From contig WLIT01000003.1 of NCBI GenBank assembly GCA_009726125.1, positions 1 to 64,000 of the forward strand: 64,000 nucleotides of DNA. The letters are read 5' to 3'. This stretch comes from Actinomycetota bacterium (GTDB taxonomy: Bacteria > Actinomycetota > Actinomycetes > Nanopelagicales > Nanopelagicaceae). Under the pieces are notes generated by a model. It was not told the DNA's origin. It saw only the letters and a program-made list of their open reading frames with translations, and made no database searches. A program made the position numbers and the translations under genes. Shown here one piece after another: positions 11,009 through 21,339 of this stretch. The first letter of the stretch is position 1; every line of letters starts with the position of its first letter.

Positions 11009-11413
11009 TTAATCTTTGGACATTGATTCGGCAGCAATACGCGCCGCAAATGAGACTCGATCAACCATTTTTCGATTAACACTGCCTGATGCAATTAATT
11101 TATTTATATGATGAACCTCAATATTAAATTTACAGACTTGCCCTTCTACTTCTATACAAGTTGCATGGGCTTGAATTTCGCCACCAACACCAACTGAGGC
11201 GTGGACAGTTATCACAAAATCTGTTGTTACAGATGTTTCCCCGGTACCAAGATGCTCAGCTAATGCCGCTGTGCAGGCGCCTTCAAAAATACTTAGGAGC
11301 GTTGGTGTTGCAAGAATTGGCAGATCATTTAGCGCTTGTGCAACTGAAGTATCCGCTGGGCGCACAGTCATAGCGGCCATCCCGATGGCTCCGCGAACTG
11401 ACTCCAAATTCAT
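11009..11413 (-). CDS. Hotdog-fold thioesterase (fluoroacetyl-CoA thioesterase-like)
   Basis: TPTLLSIFEGACTAAL and HASVGVGGEI motifs. Confidence 0.75.
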   Translation of the reverse strand: MNLESVRGAIGMAAMTVRPADTSVAQALNDLPILATPTLLSIFEGACTAALAEHLGTGETSVTTDFVITVHASVGVGGEIQAHATCIEVEGQVCKFNIEVHHINKLIASGSVNRKMVDRVSFAARIAAESMSKD

Positions 11414-11418
11414 AACCG

Positions 11419-11793
11419 CTAACTTAGTGGGAAATCGCGCCTAATCTCCTGAACCGTTTCAATTTCAATGTGTGTTTCGCCGTTGATTGTGGTTTCAGTT
11501 CGGCGGTATTCGGTAATGATCTGGGTCGGGTTAAACATTTGTGAGGCAAGCAAGGCGGTCTGCTGAGCAATTCGTGAATTTAAATCTTCCGGTGCTTGCT
11601 CGCAACATTCATCAGACAAGAGAGATTTCATTCGAGTAAGCACTTGGCGCTCGTGCTCCATCTCGCTCAGGCATTGTGGGCATTGTTGGAAATGGCTTTG
11701 GAAAATTTCAACTTGAATCTCGTCGTGAATTTCATCATCTATAAAGAGAATTAAGGCAAGCATGACATCGCTACATTCCATCTGATCCTCCAA
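11419..11793 (-). CDS. rsrA: Zinc-finger anti-sigma factor (RsrA-like)
   Basis: HxxxCxxC (HFQQCPQCL) anti-sigma zinc motif; overlaps the end of the ECF sigma factor. Confidence 0.82.
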   Translation of the reverse strand: MEDQMECSDVMLALILFIDDEIHDEIQVEIFQSHFQQCPQCLSEMEHERQVLTRMKSLLSDECCEQAPEDLNSRIAQQTALLASQMFNPTQIITEYRRTETTINGETHIEIETVQEIRRDFPLS

Positions 11794-12412
11794 ACCCTCT
11801 ATCTTTTGCGTAATCCGCTAGCAATACTCGCAAGAGTTTGCGACCGCGATGGAGCCGAGACATCACAGTTCCTGCGGGAATTCCTAAAATATCTGCAATC
11901 TCTTTATACGAATATCCTTCAACATCTGCATAGAAAACTGCGAACCTAAACTCTTCCGGAATTTCATGGAGAGCGCGCTTCACATCGCCATCGGGTAAAT
12001 TTTCTAAGACTTCATCTTCTGCTGATTTGCCTTGGTCGCTCGTGTGACTTGCGGCCGACGCTAATTGCCAATCCTCAACTTCGCCATCAGAAATTAGCGG
12101 ACGGCGTTGATCTTTGCGATAGGTATTAATAAATGTGGTTGTAAGAATTCGATATAACCAAGCCTTCAAATTTGTGCCAGGTTCGAATTGGTGGAAAGAG
12201 GTAAATGCCTTGGCATATGTGTCTTGTACTAAATCTTGGGCGTTGTGTGGATTTTTTGTATAACGCATTGCTGCTGCATAAAGTTGATTTGTGTATTGCA
12301 TTGCATCTCGCTCGAATCGGGCAGTTCGCTCAACAACAGTCTCCGTCGCCAATAATTGCGCGGGAGTTTTAGCCTCGATTTCTGATGACATCGGGAGTAA
12401 GGCTACTGCCAA
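11771..12412 (-). CDS. sigR: ECF RNA polymerase sigma factor (SigR/SigH-like)
   Basis: Sigma-70 region 2 ([14 protein letters not shown]) and region 4 ([26 protein letters not shown]); followed by the anti-sigma gene. Confidence 0.9.
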   Translation of the reverse strand: MAVALLPMSSEIEAKTPAQLLATETVVERTARFERDAMQYTNQLYAAAMRYTKNPHNAQDLVQDTYAKAFTSFHQFEPGTNLKAWLYRILTTTFINTYRKDQRRPLISDGEVEDWQLASAASHTSDQGKSAEDEVLENLPDGDVKRALHEIPEEFRFAVFYADVEGYSYKEIADILGIPAGTVMSRLHRGRKLLRVLLADYAKDRGFGGSDGM

Positions 12413-12510
12413 GAGTTATCTCCTTTTTGAAAATAAACTGAATATAGATTGAGAGTAATTACATATCAGTATGAACAAGCGCCTTGAGCACTTTATTCCT
12501 GGTGAGAGGG

Positions 12511-13242
12511 TTAAAAAAGGGTACGGGGCTCGCTCACATCGATCTCGACTATCAAATCTGGACCGGTGTTTCTTGTGGCATTTACTTTGGTTGAAACGGG
12601 ATGAGCCTGCAATCCCCGCGCCGGTTCATCAAGCTCCATTAGCGCGCGTATCTCTTCAACTGAATTTAACTTCGGGTCGAGCCACGAGTCCCATCGATCT
12701 TCGGGTAAAAACGTGGGCATACGGTGATGAATGGTTGCTAAGAAATCAACTGCCGGTCTGGTAATTAGCGCTGCACTTTCAAATATTTCACCACTTGGAT
12801 CTATCCACCGATCATAGATTCCAGCAAAGGCTAGTGATTTATTCGCTACTTGCGATTGAATATAGAAGGGCTGTTTGCTCTCATATTTTCCAAGTTCTGT
12901 CGCCCATTCGTAATAACCAGAAGCAGGGATTAAACATCTGCGAGATTTAAATGCACTTCTAAATGTGGGCTTCTCGTGAACACTTTCACTTCGCGCATTT
13001 ATAGCCTGTGATTGTGAACGTACTGCTTCGGTTCGATCTTTACTCCATGGCGCAATAAGCCCCCAAGAGAGCGTTGCTAATTCCCGCTGATTACTTACAT
13101 TTGATTCTCTGACAATATAGATTTCACGGGTAGGTGCGATATTCCAATCCGCAGGAATTGATTGCGGAATTGAATTAGCCGTGATTTCAAATTCTTCGAT
13201 TAATTCACCAGCGGACTTAACAAGGGCAAATCTTCCGCACAT
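12511..13242 (-). CDS. SOS response-associated peptidase (HMCES/YedK family)
   Basis: Start reassigned so that catalytic Cys is residue 2 (MCGRFALV); GYYEW motif and HHRMP. Confidence 0.92.
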   Translation of the reverse strand: MCGRFALVKSAGELIEEFEITANSIPQSIPADWNIAPTREIYIVRESNVSNQRELATLSWGLIAPWSKDRTEAVRSQSQAINARSESVHEKPTFRSAFKSRRCLIPASGYYEWATELGKYESKQPFYIQSQVANKSLAFAGIYDRWIDPSGEIFESAALITRPAVDFLATIHHRMPTFLPEDRWDSWLDPKLNSVEEIRALMELDEPARGLQAHPVSTKVNATRNTGPDLIVEIDVSEPRTLF

Positions 13243-13277
13243 AACGGCAACAATACCTGCTGAGGTAGGCTTGCGCA

Positions 13278-14606
13278 GTGAGCGAAAAAAGTGAGTTATG
13301 GTCTGCGCCCTTTCGTGGCAGCAATCCAATCTCAGCATCTATAACTATTCCGGGCTCAAAGTCAGCGACCAATCGGGCGCTAATTTTGGCCGCACTAGCT
13401 ACAACTCCTTCGCTACTTCGTAAACCATTGCACTCGCGTGATTCCGCGCTAATGATTGCTGGGCTCAAGGCAATTGGTTGTGGAATAACTGAAGATGCAA
13501 ATGGGGATTTACGAATTACCCCTGGAAAATTACGCGGTCCAGCAAGTGTTGATGTTGGAAATGCCGGAACTGTTATGCGTTTCTTGCCACCGGTTGCGGC
13601 TCTTGCAACTGGGCTTATTCATTTCGATGGTGATGCTAGATCTCATGAGCGACCAGTTGGTCCAGTAATTAACGCACTTGAAGAGTTGGGTGTAACGATT
13701 GAACATGGCAATAAATATTCGCTACCGCTAACTATTAATGGAAGCGGCGCAATTAAGGGCGGAACACTTGAGATTGATGCCTCTGCCTCTAGCCAATTTA
13801 TCTCGGCGCTATTGCTAATTGGCCCAGCAACCCAGAATGGAATTACGGTAAAAGATATTGGTAAGTCACTGCCTTCTATGCCACATATCGAAATGACAAT
13901 TGCGATGCTTAAGGTTTTTGGGGCAAAAGTTGAAAGTAGCGTTGATCAAAGTGGTCGCCGCGAATGGCGCGTTGCACCTGGTGCATTGCAAGGTAAAGAT
14001 TTAGTTATCGAGCCCGATCTTTCTAATGCCGCGCCCTTCATGGCAGCCGCAATGATTTCTGGTGGTGAAGTATTAATTACTGATTGGCCAAAGCAGACAG
14101 CGCAACCAGGTGATCAACTTAGAAGTATTTTTAGCAAGATGGGTGCAAAGATAGAGTTCGAAGGAACTTCTCTTAAAGTTTGTGGGACTGGGAAAATTCA
14201 TGGCATTGATATTGATTTGCACGATGTTGGTGAATTAACTCCTTCTATCGCTGCTGTTGCCGCACTCGCTGATTCGCCATCTTCGCTACGTGGAATTGGC
14301 CACCTGCGCCTTCATGAAACAGATCGACTTGCTGCACTTGCCGCAGAGTTAAATGCATTGGGTGGCGATGTAGATGAGGAAGAGAGTGCGCTTCATATTT
14401 CACCATCCCCATTACATAGTGGAACTTTTCATACTTATGATGATCACCGATTAGCAACGGCTGGCGCCATGATTGGGCTAGCAATTAATGGCATTCAAGT
14501 TGAAAACATTGCTACGACTCAGAAAACACTCCCAGATTTTCCTGGTGCCTGGCAAGAGATGCTTAACTCAACTAGTTCTTCTAACTCCGTTAGCGTGAGT
14601 AAGTAA
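13278..14606 (+). CDS. aroA: 3-phosphoshikimate 1-carboxyvinyltransferase
   Basis: PGSKSATNRALILAALA, GNAGTVMRFLPP, RLHETDRL motifs. Confidence 0.96.
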   Translation: MSEKSELWSAPFRGSNPISASITIPGSKSATNRALILAALATTPSLLRKPLHSRDSALMIAGLKAIGCGITEDANGDLRITPGKLRGPASVDVGNAGTVMRFLPPVAALATGLIHFDGDARSHERPVGPVINALEELGVTIEHGNKYSLPLTINGSGAIKGGTLEIDASASSQFISALLLIGPATQNGITVKDIGKSLPSMPHIEMTIAMLKVFGAKVESSVDQSGRREWRVAPGALQGKDLVIEPDLSNAAPFMAAAMISGGEVLITDWPKQTAQPGDQLRSIFSKMGAKIEFEGTSLKVCGTGKIHGIDIDLHDVGELTPSIAAVAALADSPSSLRGIGHLRLHETDRLAALAAELNALGGDVDEEESALHISPSPLHSGTFHTYDDHRLATAGAMIGLAINGIQVENIATTQKTLPDFPGAWQEMLNSTSSSNSVSVSK

Positions 14607-15616
14607 TGGTCGAACCACGTAACTTCAGTGAGTTTGATGAAGATGACGTTCGTTCCCGCCCAGCCCGCAGTACAAGACCACGTACCAAAGATCGCCCTGA
14701 TTATTCAGAGGCGACTGAAGCTTTTGTAACTGCAGTTGATCGCGGTCGCGTAACTTGTTTGATTGCTTCGCGAATTGGATCAAATCAAATTCCAGAGATA
14801 ACTGCGATGAAATCCCGCGAACTTGGTAAGAAATCTGTAGTTGTCGGGGATGCCGTTGGTTTAGTTGGCGATATCTCAGGTGAAGAAGGAACCTTGGCAC
14901 GAATTGTTACGGTAACGGAGCGCAAGAATGCACTGACTCGAACAGTTGATGATGATGCAGAACAAGAGCGAATGATCGTTGCCAATGTTGATCAAATGGC
15001 AATAGTAATCGCATCTGAAAATCCAGAGCCTCGCCATGGATTTGTGGATCGCGCATTAGTAGTTGCATATGACCAGGCGATTACGCCAATTATTATTATG
15101 ACTAAATGCGATTTATCTGATGGTAAAGAATTTCTTAAAGCATATAAAGATTTAGATATTCAGATTATTAAGACTCAAGTCAAAAAGCATAAGGGTAAAG
15201 AGCTAGATGAAATTCGCAAAGCCCTCGCTGGAAAGCGAACGGTATTGCTTGGACATTCTGGAGTTGGAAAATCAACTTTAGTAAATGCGCTAGTTGAGAG
15301 CGCAGATCGCGCAACTGGTTCTGTTAACGATGCAACTGGACGTGGTCGCCACACTTCATCTTCTGCGATAGCACTCGCTCTTGAGTTCGGTGCCGAAAGC
15401 GGATGGATTATTGACACACCCGGTGTTCGATCCTTTGGCGTTGCGCATGTTGATAGCAAACGGGTAATTGGCGCCTTTGGAGAATTTAGTGAAGCCATCG
15501 AACATTGCCCAAAGAATTGTTCACATAATGAAGAGAGCTGCGCGCTAAATTCATGGGAGCTAGATGAAAGAAGTAAGTCAAGGTTAGAAAGTCTGCGCCG
15601 CCTGCTTCGCGCCTGA
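14606..15616 (+). CDS. rsgA: Ribosome small subunit-dependent GTPase A
   Basis: Circularly permuted GTPase: GHSGVGKSTLVNAL, DTPGVRSFG, C-terminal Cys/His cluster. Confidence 0.94.
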   Translation: MVEPRNFSEFDEDDVRSRPARSTRPRTKDRPDYSEATEAFVTAVDRGRVTCLIASRIGSNQIPEITAMKSRELGKKSVVVGDAVGLVGDISGEEGTLARIVTVTERKNALTRTVDDDAEQERMIVANVDQMAIVIASENPEPRHGFVDRALVVAYDQAITPIIIMTKCDLSDGKEFLKAYKDLDIQIIKTQVKKHKGKELDEIRKALAGKRTVLLGHSGVGKSTLVNALVESADRATGSVNDATGRGRHTSSSAIALALEFGAESGWIIDTPGVRSFGVAHVDSKRVIGAFGEFSEAIEHCPKNCSHNEESCALNSWELDERSKSRLESLRRLLRA

Positions 15617-15630
15617 AGTAGGATTCCGAT

Positions 15631-16431
15631 ATGTCAACCGGTGCACGCAATTTAAATTCTGATTTAGATTTAGCGCTTCGCCTTGCTGATCTCGCAGATC
15701 AAATTTCACTAAAGCGATACCAAGCACTTGATCTTGTAATTGAGACTAAGCCAGATTTATCACCAGTAACTGATGCCGATAAGGCAGTTGAAAGCGCAAT
15801 TAGAGAGGAGATTAATAAATATCGGCCAGAAGATTTAGTCGTTGGTGAAGAATTTGGTAGTCCAGATTCATTGGCTGGCAAGTATTACTGGGTAATCGAT
15901 CCAATTGATGGCACGAAGAATTATTTACGTGGCGTACCTATCTGGGCCACTTTGATAGCACTTATTGATCCAACTGGGAAAGTTGTTGTTGGAGCGGTTA
16001 GCGCACCTGCACTTGCGCGACGATGGTGGGCAGCGGATGGACTTGGTGCAAAAACTCAATTTAATATCGGTGCTAAAGAGATTAAATCAATTAACGTCTC
16101 TAAGGTTGCAAAGTTAAGCGACGCCTCTATTTCACATTCAGATTTAATTGGTTGGGGGGCGCACAAAGATAAGTTCCTTGCACTCCAAGAGCGAATTTGG
16201 CGAACTCGAGGACATGGTGATTTCTGGTCGCACATGTTAGTTGCTGAAGGCGCGGTCGACCTTGCAGTTGAACCCACACTTGCCCTCTGGGATATGGCCG
16301 CTCTGGATATTATCGTTCGCGAAGCCGGTGGAAAATTTACAAATATAAAGGGTGAAGATGGTCCTCATGGTGGCAGCGCAATTTCAAGTAATAGCTTGAT
16401 ACATGCTGAGTTCATAACGGAAATTAATTGA
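15631..16431 (+). CDS. hisN: Inositol monophosphatase family; probable histidinol-phosphatase
   Basis: DPIDGTKNYLRGVPIWATLIAL motif; location after rsgA. Confidence 0.9.
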   Translation: MSTGARNLNSDLDLALRLADLADQISLKRYQALDLVIETKPDLSPVTDADKAVESAIREEINKYRPEDLVVGEEFGSPDSLAGKYYWVIDPIDGTKNYLRGVPIWATLIALIDPTGKVVVGAVSAPALARRWWAADGLGAKTQFNIGAKEIKSINVSKVAKLSDASISHSDLIGWGAHKDKFLALQERIWRTRGHGDFWSHMLVAEGAVDLAVEPTLALWDMAALDIIVREAGGKFTNIKGEDGPHGGSAISSNSLIHAEFITEIN

Positions 16432-17111
16432 TGCCAAATATGACGCAAGCCCTTGGTTCGGTGGAGATTGCTGGCCGCATTTACACGAGTTCACAGGTAC
16501 AACTAGCGCTCTATATATTGGTTGGGTTGATTGCGCTAATTCTCTTAGGGTTAGTTATTAGCGTAATTCGCAAGAAAGGTGGCGGCAACAATAAGAAGCG
16601 AAAAACGAAAAGTGAGCCGCCAGCCCCGCAGTATGAAGAGATATTCGAAATTGAAAGTGAGATCTTCGAAACCAATCCTTACAAGAGCGATCCAGATACC
16701 CACTTCGAAGAGCCAATCTTAAGGACCGTAACCCTGACTTTAATGATTGGGTTGCGCGAATATCTTGCAAAGCTGGCTGAGAATCCATCTGATCAACACA
16801 AATCTATGTCGGCGATCGCAACGCAATTAGAGGCTCGCGGAGTAACTCCAATTGCATATACCCAGTGGAATCAATCTTCGATTCAAGGAGTTGCGGCGCG
16901 GATTATTTTGAGCGGTAAATCACGCACTGCCCTATTTGGCCCAAGTGTTGCAATGGCAAAGGCCAGCGCTAAATTTCCGGATGAGATTTCACTTGCAATT
17001 GAAAGCGCACACGCAGCCGGACATAGTGTTTTTGTTTTAGCGATTGATGGACTGGCTTATGGAGTGTTTAGCGTTAGCCACAGGCTGCAATTAATTGCAG
17101 CCACTTCATGA
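16428..17111 (+). CDS. Hypothetical protein with N-terminal TM helix
   Basis: 4-bp overlap with the upstream gene; one hydrophobic segment. Confidence 0.7.
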   Translation: MMPNMTQALGSVEIAGRIYTSSQVQLALYILVGLIALILLGLVISVIRKKGGGNNKKRKTKSEPPAPQYEEIFEIESEIFETNPYKSDPDTHFEEPILRTVTLTLMIGLREYLAKLAENPSDQHKSMSAIATQLEARGVTPIAYTQWNQSSIQGVAARIILSGKSRTALFGPSVAMAKASAKFPDEISLAIESAHAAGHSVFVLAIDGLAYGVFSVSHRLQLIAATS

Positions 17112-17112
17112 T

Positions 17113-17189
17113 TGGTAGCGGGGACAGGATTTGAACCTATGACCTCTGGGTTATGAGCCCAGCGAGCTACCGAGCTGCTCCACCCCGCG
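17113..17189 (-). tRNA. tRNA-fMet (CAU), CCA encoded
   Basis: CGCGGGGTGGAGCAGCTCGGTAGCTCGCTGGGCTCATAACCCAGAGGTC...CCCCGCTACCA; 1-72 mismatch and GGG/CCC anticodon stem of initiator tRNA. Confidence 0.97.
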
Positions 17190-17247
17190 TCGGTTCGGCA
17201 ATCTTATGCCGAAAGGTTTAATAACCCAAATTACTTCAGTACTGCTT

Positions 17248-20139
17248 TTACTTCTGTGCCGAAATAGCAGCAGCAATAGCCGCTTTCAGGCGATCTTGCG
17301 CCTTGCCATATGCAGTGAAGTCGCCCTTCTTAAGTGCTGCTTGTGAATCTGCAAGAGCAGATTGTGCACTAGCAAGAGCAGATTTAAGCGAACTACTCAT
17401 GTTTGTGTTTCCACCTGAAGTTGTTCCACTAGTTGATTGTGAAGTGTTATTCAAAACAGTTCCAGAATTTCCACCGAAGACTTGGTCAAGGGCGCCCTTT
17501 AGCGTGTTATCAAAACCGATTACATCACCGAAGGAGACCAGAACTTTTTGCAACAATGGGTATGCCGAATTATTTGCAGTTGCTCGAACATAAACCGGCT
17601 GAACATAAAGTAAGCCGCCGCCAACTGGAAGAGTTAACAAGTTACCAAGAACAACATCCGAACCGCCTTGACGCAATAGTGATAGCGCTTGTGCTACCTC
17701 TGGTTTCGCTTCAAAGTTTGAGGCAACTTGTGATGGACCAGAAATATTTGTGGAACGTGGAAGTTGCAGCACTGAAATCTTTCCGTAGTCCGGCCCGTTA
17801 TCTGAATTAACGACAGCAAATGCCGTTAAGTTCTGGCGATTTCCACGAGGCACAAAGGAGGTTGTAAGTGAGAATGCAGCCTTTTCTTGGCCGGGAAGTT
17901 TAAGTGTCATGTAATAAGGAGGTTGAACTCCCGCATTTGCACCCAATGAAGATGGGTCTGTTGGTACGCGCCAGAAATCTTGCCCGCCGTAAAACGCATC
18001 AGCAGTCTTAACGTGATAAGTGCTTAATACATCTCGTTGAACCCCGAAGAGATCTTCCGGATAGCGAATGTGTTCAAGTAGCGACTTAGTCATTGCGCTC
18101 TTTGGTGTCACAGTTCCTGGGAATGACTTGCTCCATGTAGCAAGTACCGGATCCTTGGTATCCCACTGATAAAGCTTTACGGTGCCATCGTAAGCATCGA
18201 CGGTGGCCTTAATTGAGTTACGAATATAGCTAACGTTTCTACTCGCTAGTGAGGCAACAGCTGTTGTGCTTGTGGTTATAGAGTTAGTTGTTGCATCTGC
18301 CAAGTTTGTCTTCTTTGAATATGGATATCCGTTACTGGTTGTGTATCCATCAACTATCCATAAAATCCGACCATCGACAACTGCAGGATAAACGTTTCCA
18401 TCTAGCGTGAGCCATGGCGCAACTTTTGCAACGCGCTCACTTGGATTACGGTTAAAGAGAATCTTGGAATCTGAGTTAATTAAGTTTGAAAGAACGATGC
18501 GCTGTTCTTGATACTTAATTGCGAATAACAAGCGGGTAAAGAGTGATCCCATTGGGACTCCACCCTTGCCGGTATAAGTGAAGTTCTTCTGACCATTTGC
18601 AGATTTATCATCTGGATAATCAAGCTCTGTTGGCTTGCTTGTTTTTGCGCCACCAATGATTGAGTAATCAGGTACGTTCTCACCGAAATAAATACGTGGC
18701 TCAAACTTACCGAGACCAGATGTTGGTGGAATATTGCCAACGCTAAATGTTGGCTTGCCATCGGTGTCAATTGTGTTTCCAAATGCGGATACAAAGCCAA
18801 AGCCGTGGGTGTATACCAAGTGATCATTAATCCAATTACGAGCCGGGTTGCCCTCGATATTTAATTCGCGGACCGCAACTACTGAATCACGCTTTACCCC
18901 ATCGATTGTGTAGCGATCTACGTCAAGTGAATCAGCAAAGTTGTAATAAGGCTTAATTTGTTGAAGCTGACGGAAGGTTGAAGGAACAACGCTTGGATCT
19001 AAAAGTCTGATATTCGAGATTGTCGCTTCATCATTCTTTAGTTGACCAGCGGATGTTGCAATAGTTGCCTCATAATCTTTTACTGTTACATCGCTCAAGC
19101 CGTAGGCAGCACGTGTAGCTTCAATATTGCGCTGGATATATGGCGCTTCCTTCGAAGATTCACTTGGCTTTACTTGGAACTGTTGAATCGCTGCTGGATA
19201 AATACCAGAAATCAAAAGCGATGAGATTACAAGAAGACTAAGTCCGGCTGCGGGGAGTACCCAGGAGCGACGAATTATGTTCGCGAAGAAAAGTAATGCG
19301 CAAATTAATGAAATGCCAGCCAATATAGCCTTTGCCGGAAGTAGAGCGTTTACATCGGTGTAGGAAAGTCCTGTGATAAGTCTTCCCTCTTTAAGTTCAA
19401 GAGCATAGCGATCAAACCAATATGCAACGGCTTTAATTAAAACCAGAATTCCAAGAAGAACAGAGAGTTGAATTCGTGCTGCAACAGTGGTCTTATCTTC
19501 CGCTGCTTGCAATCTAATTCCACTATATAGATAGTGAACAGCGGCCGCAGCAATAATTGTTAAAATTAAAGTTGAGATAGCCCAAGCGATTAGCGCTTCA
19601 TAGAACGGTAATTTGAATACGAAGAATGAAATATCTAAACCAAATTGTGAATCTTTAATCCCAAATGAGGTTGAATTTTTAAACTGTAACCAAGGTTCCC
19701 AGAGGGCCATTCCTGATGTTCCAGCGAAATAGAAGAAACCAACTGCGATTGCTACTAAGACCCAGCGACGAATAGGTTCTAATTGGCCGCGGTATCTTTC
19801 AAGATTGTCAGCTTCAATTGATACGGGAACATATATTGGTCGCGTTCTAAATGCAAGATAAACATTTGTGGATATAAAGAGTGAGGTAACGAGTCCAAAG
19901 ATTATAAATAGTGAAATTTTTGTGGTAAGAACCGTGCTCCAAACTGAAACAAAATCAACTGATCTAAACCAAAGTAAGTCGGCGTAGAAACCACTCAAGC
20001 TAATCATTATTCCGCCGAGAATTACCAGGGCAATAATTGTTAAAGCAAGTGGACCTGGACGCTTTGGTCGCATTGGATTTTGTGGGCCTGATGAACCGGA
20101 GAAGGGATTGCCTGGAAACTGGAATGAACTCATGTCCAT
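17248..20139 (-). CDS. UPF0182 family membrane protein
   Basis: About 960 aa, 7 N-terminal TM helices, long extracellular domain; syntenic with mycobacterial Rv3193c. Confidence 0.9.
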   Translation of the reverse strand: MDMSSFQFPGNPFSGSSGPQNPMRPKRPGPLALTIIALVILGGIMISLSGFYADLLWFRSVDFVSVWSTVLTTKISLFIIFGLVTSLFISTNVYLAFRTRPIYVPVSIEADNLERYRGQLEPIRRWVLVAIAVGFFYFAGTSGMALWEPWLQFKNSTSFGIKDSQFGLDISFFVFKLPFYEALIAWAISTLILTIIAAAAVHYLYSGIRLQAAEDKTTVAARIQLSVLLGILVLIKAVAYWFDRYALELKEGRLITGLSYTDVNALLPAKAILAGISLICALLFFANIIRRSWVLPAAGLSLLVISSLLISGIYPAAIQQFQVKPSESSKEAPYIQRNIEATRAAYGLSDVTVKDYEATIATSAGQLKNDEATISNIRLLDPSVVPSTFRQLQQIKPYYNFADSLDVDRYTIDGVKRDSVVAVRELNIEGNPARNWINDHLVYTHGFGFVSAFGNTIDTDGKPTFSVGNIPPTSGLGKFEPRIYFGENVPDYSIIGGAKTSKPTELDYPDDKSANGQKNFTYTGKGGVPMGSLFTRLLFAIKYQEQRIVLSNLINSDSKILFNRNPSERVAKVAPWLTLDGNVYPAVVDGRILWIVDGYTTSNGYPYSKKTNLADATTNSITTSTTAVASLASRNVSYIRNSIKATVDAYDGTVKLYQWDTKDPVLATWSKSFPGTVTPKSAMTKSLLEHIRYPEDLFGVQRDVLSTYHVKTADAFYGGQDFWRVPTDPSSLGANAGVQPPYYMTLKLPGQEKAAFSLTTSFVPRGNRQNLTAFAVVNSDNGPDYGKISVLQLPRSTNISGPSQVASNFEAKPEVAQALSLLRQGGSDVVLGNLLTLPVGGGLLYVQPVYVRATANNSAYPLLQKVLVSFGDVIGFDNTLKGALDQVFGGNSGTVLNNTSQSTSGTTSGGNTNMSSSLKSALASAQSALADSQAALKKGDFTAYGKAQDRLKAAIAAAISAQK

Positions 20140-20169
20140 ACTCTACCTAGTGCAAATATTTGGGCAAAC

Positions 20170-20952
20170 TCAGAGGGGGCAGCGCAACTTTTGAGCAATA
20201 TCTGTACTCAACAAGCCGTGAAATGCCTGTGAAAGATTTGATACCGCTATCACCTGCAGGCCTTCGGTTTCGACAGTTATGTCGCGGCAATTCGCTCGGG
20301 GTATCACAACAATTGTTACAGCGGCCGCTTTTGCAGAAATTAATTTCTGATCTATTCCGCCAATGCTTCCAACTTTGCCCGCTTCATTAATTGTTCCTGT
20401 TACTGCAACTTTACGACCATCGATTAGCTCTGGAGATTTTAATTTCGTCAGTAACGCAAGTGAAAATGCGAGGCCGGCACTTGGACCACCAACTTTCTTC
20501 ATAGCAAATTGGATATCAGATGCCTGCCAATTTAACGGCTCATTTGGATTTAGCTTCTTTAAGAAATTTGCAGCAGCAATGGCCGCCGTTGCCTCGGAGG
20601 TGCGCATTTCCTTCTTCGCATTTTTGTCTGCAGATTTAGTGGTTTCGCCCGCTTCGTAAACAATCTCATGTGGCAGAACTACGACATCGCCATCTAGCCA
20701 GGCTTTGAGAATATATATTCCTGGTGGCTTGCTATCTGGATTATTTACAAAGACCGAAAGTGAATAGAGCTTGCCTGAAGTTTCTAACTCTTGGCCGCCA
20801 CTTATCGTGACACCTTTGCTTAAAAGATCAGTAACGGGGCCCGGAGAGATAATCGCAAATGGCGCTGGCAGGCTTAATGTGAAAACTAAGGTGAGGGCTA
20901 GAAAATAGAGAGTGGGCCGCGAGAGGTATTTAGGAATTGGGTGTGGTGTCAT
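20170..20952 (-). CDS. PDZ/Lon-type (S16) serine protease-like protein (YlbL family)
   Basis: GGPSAGLAFSLALL and TGTINEAGKVGSIGGIDQK motifs; N-terminal TM; start set at MTPHPIPKYL. Confidence 0.85.
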   Translation of the reverse strand: MTPHPIPKYLSRPTLYFLALTLVFTLSLPAPFAIISPGPVTDLLSKGVTISGGQELETSGKLYSLSVFVNNPDSKPPGIYILKAWLDGDVVVLPHEIVYEAGETTKSADKNAKKEMRTSEATAAIAAANFLKKLNPNEPLNWQASDIQFAMKKVGGPSAGLAFSLALLTKLKSPELIDGRKVAVTGTINEAGKVGSIGGIDQKLISAKAAAVTIVVIPRANCRDITVETEGLQVIAVSNLSQAFHGLLSTDIAQKLRCPL

Positions 20953-21244
20953 TTTTAGTTTCATCACGGAAACTGTGTTGGAAACTCTGAAACTTATCTA
21001 CTGAGCGATTGGTCTCATTTGCATATTTATCTTTGAACTTAGAAACCCAAATTACGTAAATAATTGCGCCAAGGACAGCGAAGAATGGGACAAGCCACCA
21101 AATCAAAGCGGCAAAAGCCGGGTTGCCTGTAGCTGCAGCCTGAGCTGTGGCCTCTTGAAAAGCGCCTACCAGAAACATCTTTGAATCCCAATCCCTCATT
21201 AAGTAGCCCACCTTAACAAATTGCGCTGAGAAATACCTGCTCAA
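20930..21244 (-). CDS. Hypothetical membrane protein
   Basis: ORF with a TM helix; start uncertain. Confidence 0.5.
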   Translation of the reverse strand: MSRYFSAQFVKVGYLMRDWDSKMFLVGAFQEATAQAAATGNPAFAALIWWLVPFFAVLGAIIYVIWVSKFKDKYANETNRSVDKFQSFQHSFRDETKNDTTPNS

Positions 21245-21339
21245 CTCGGGAAGAAAGATTCAAACAGTTTGGTTAAGTTAAATATGGTTTACTTCTTAGC
21301 AGTAGAAAATATTTGTAGGACAAGAGTGGAGGTTGGGCG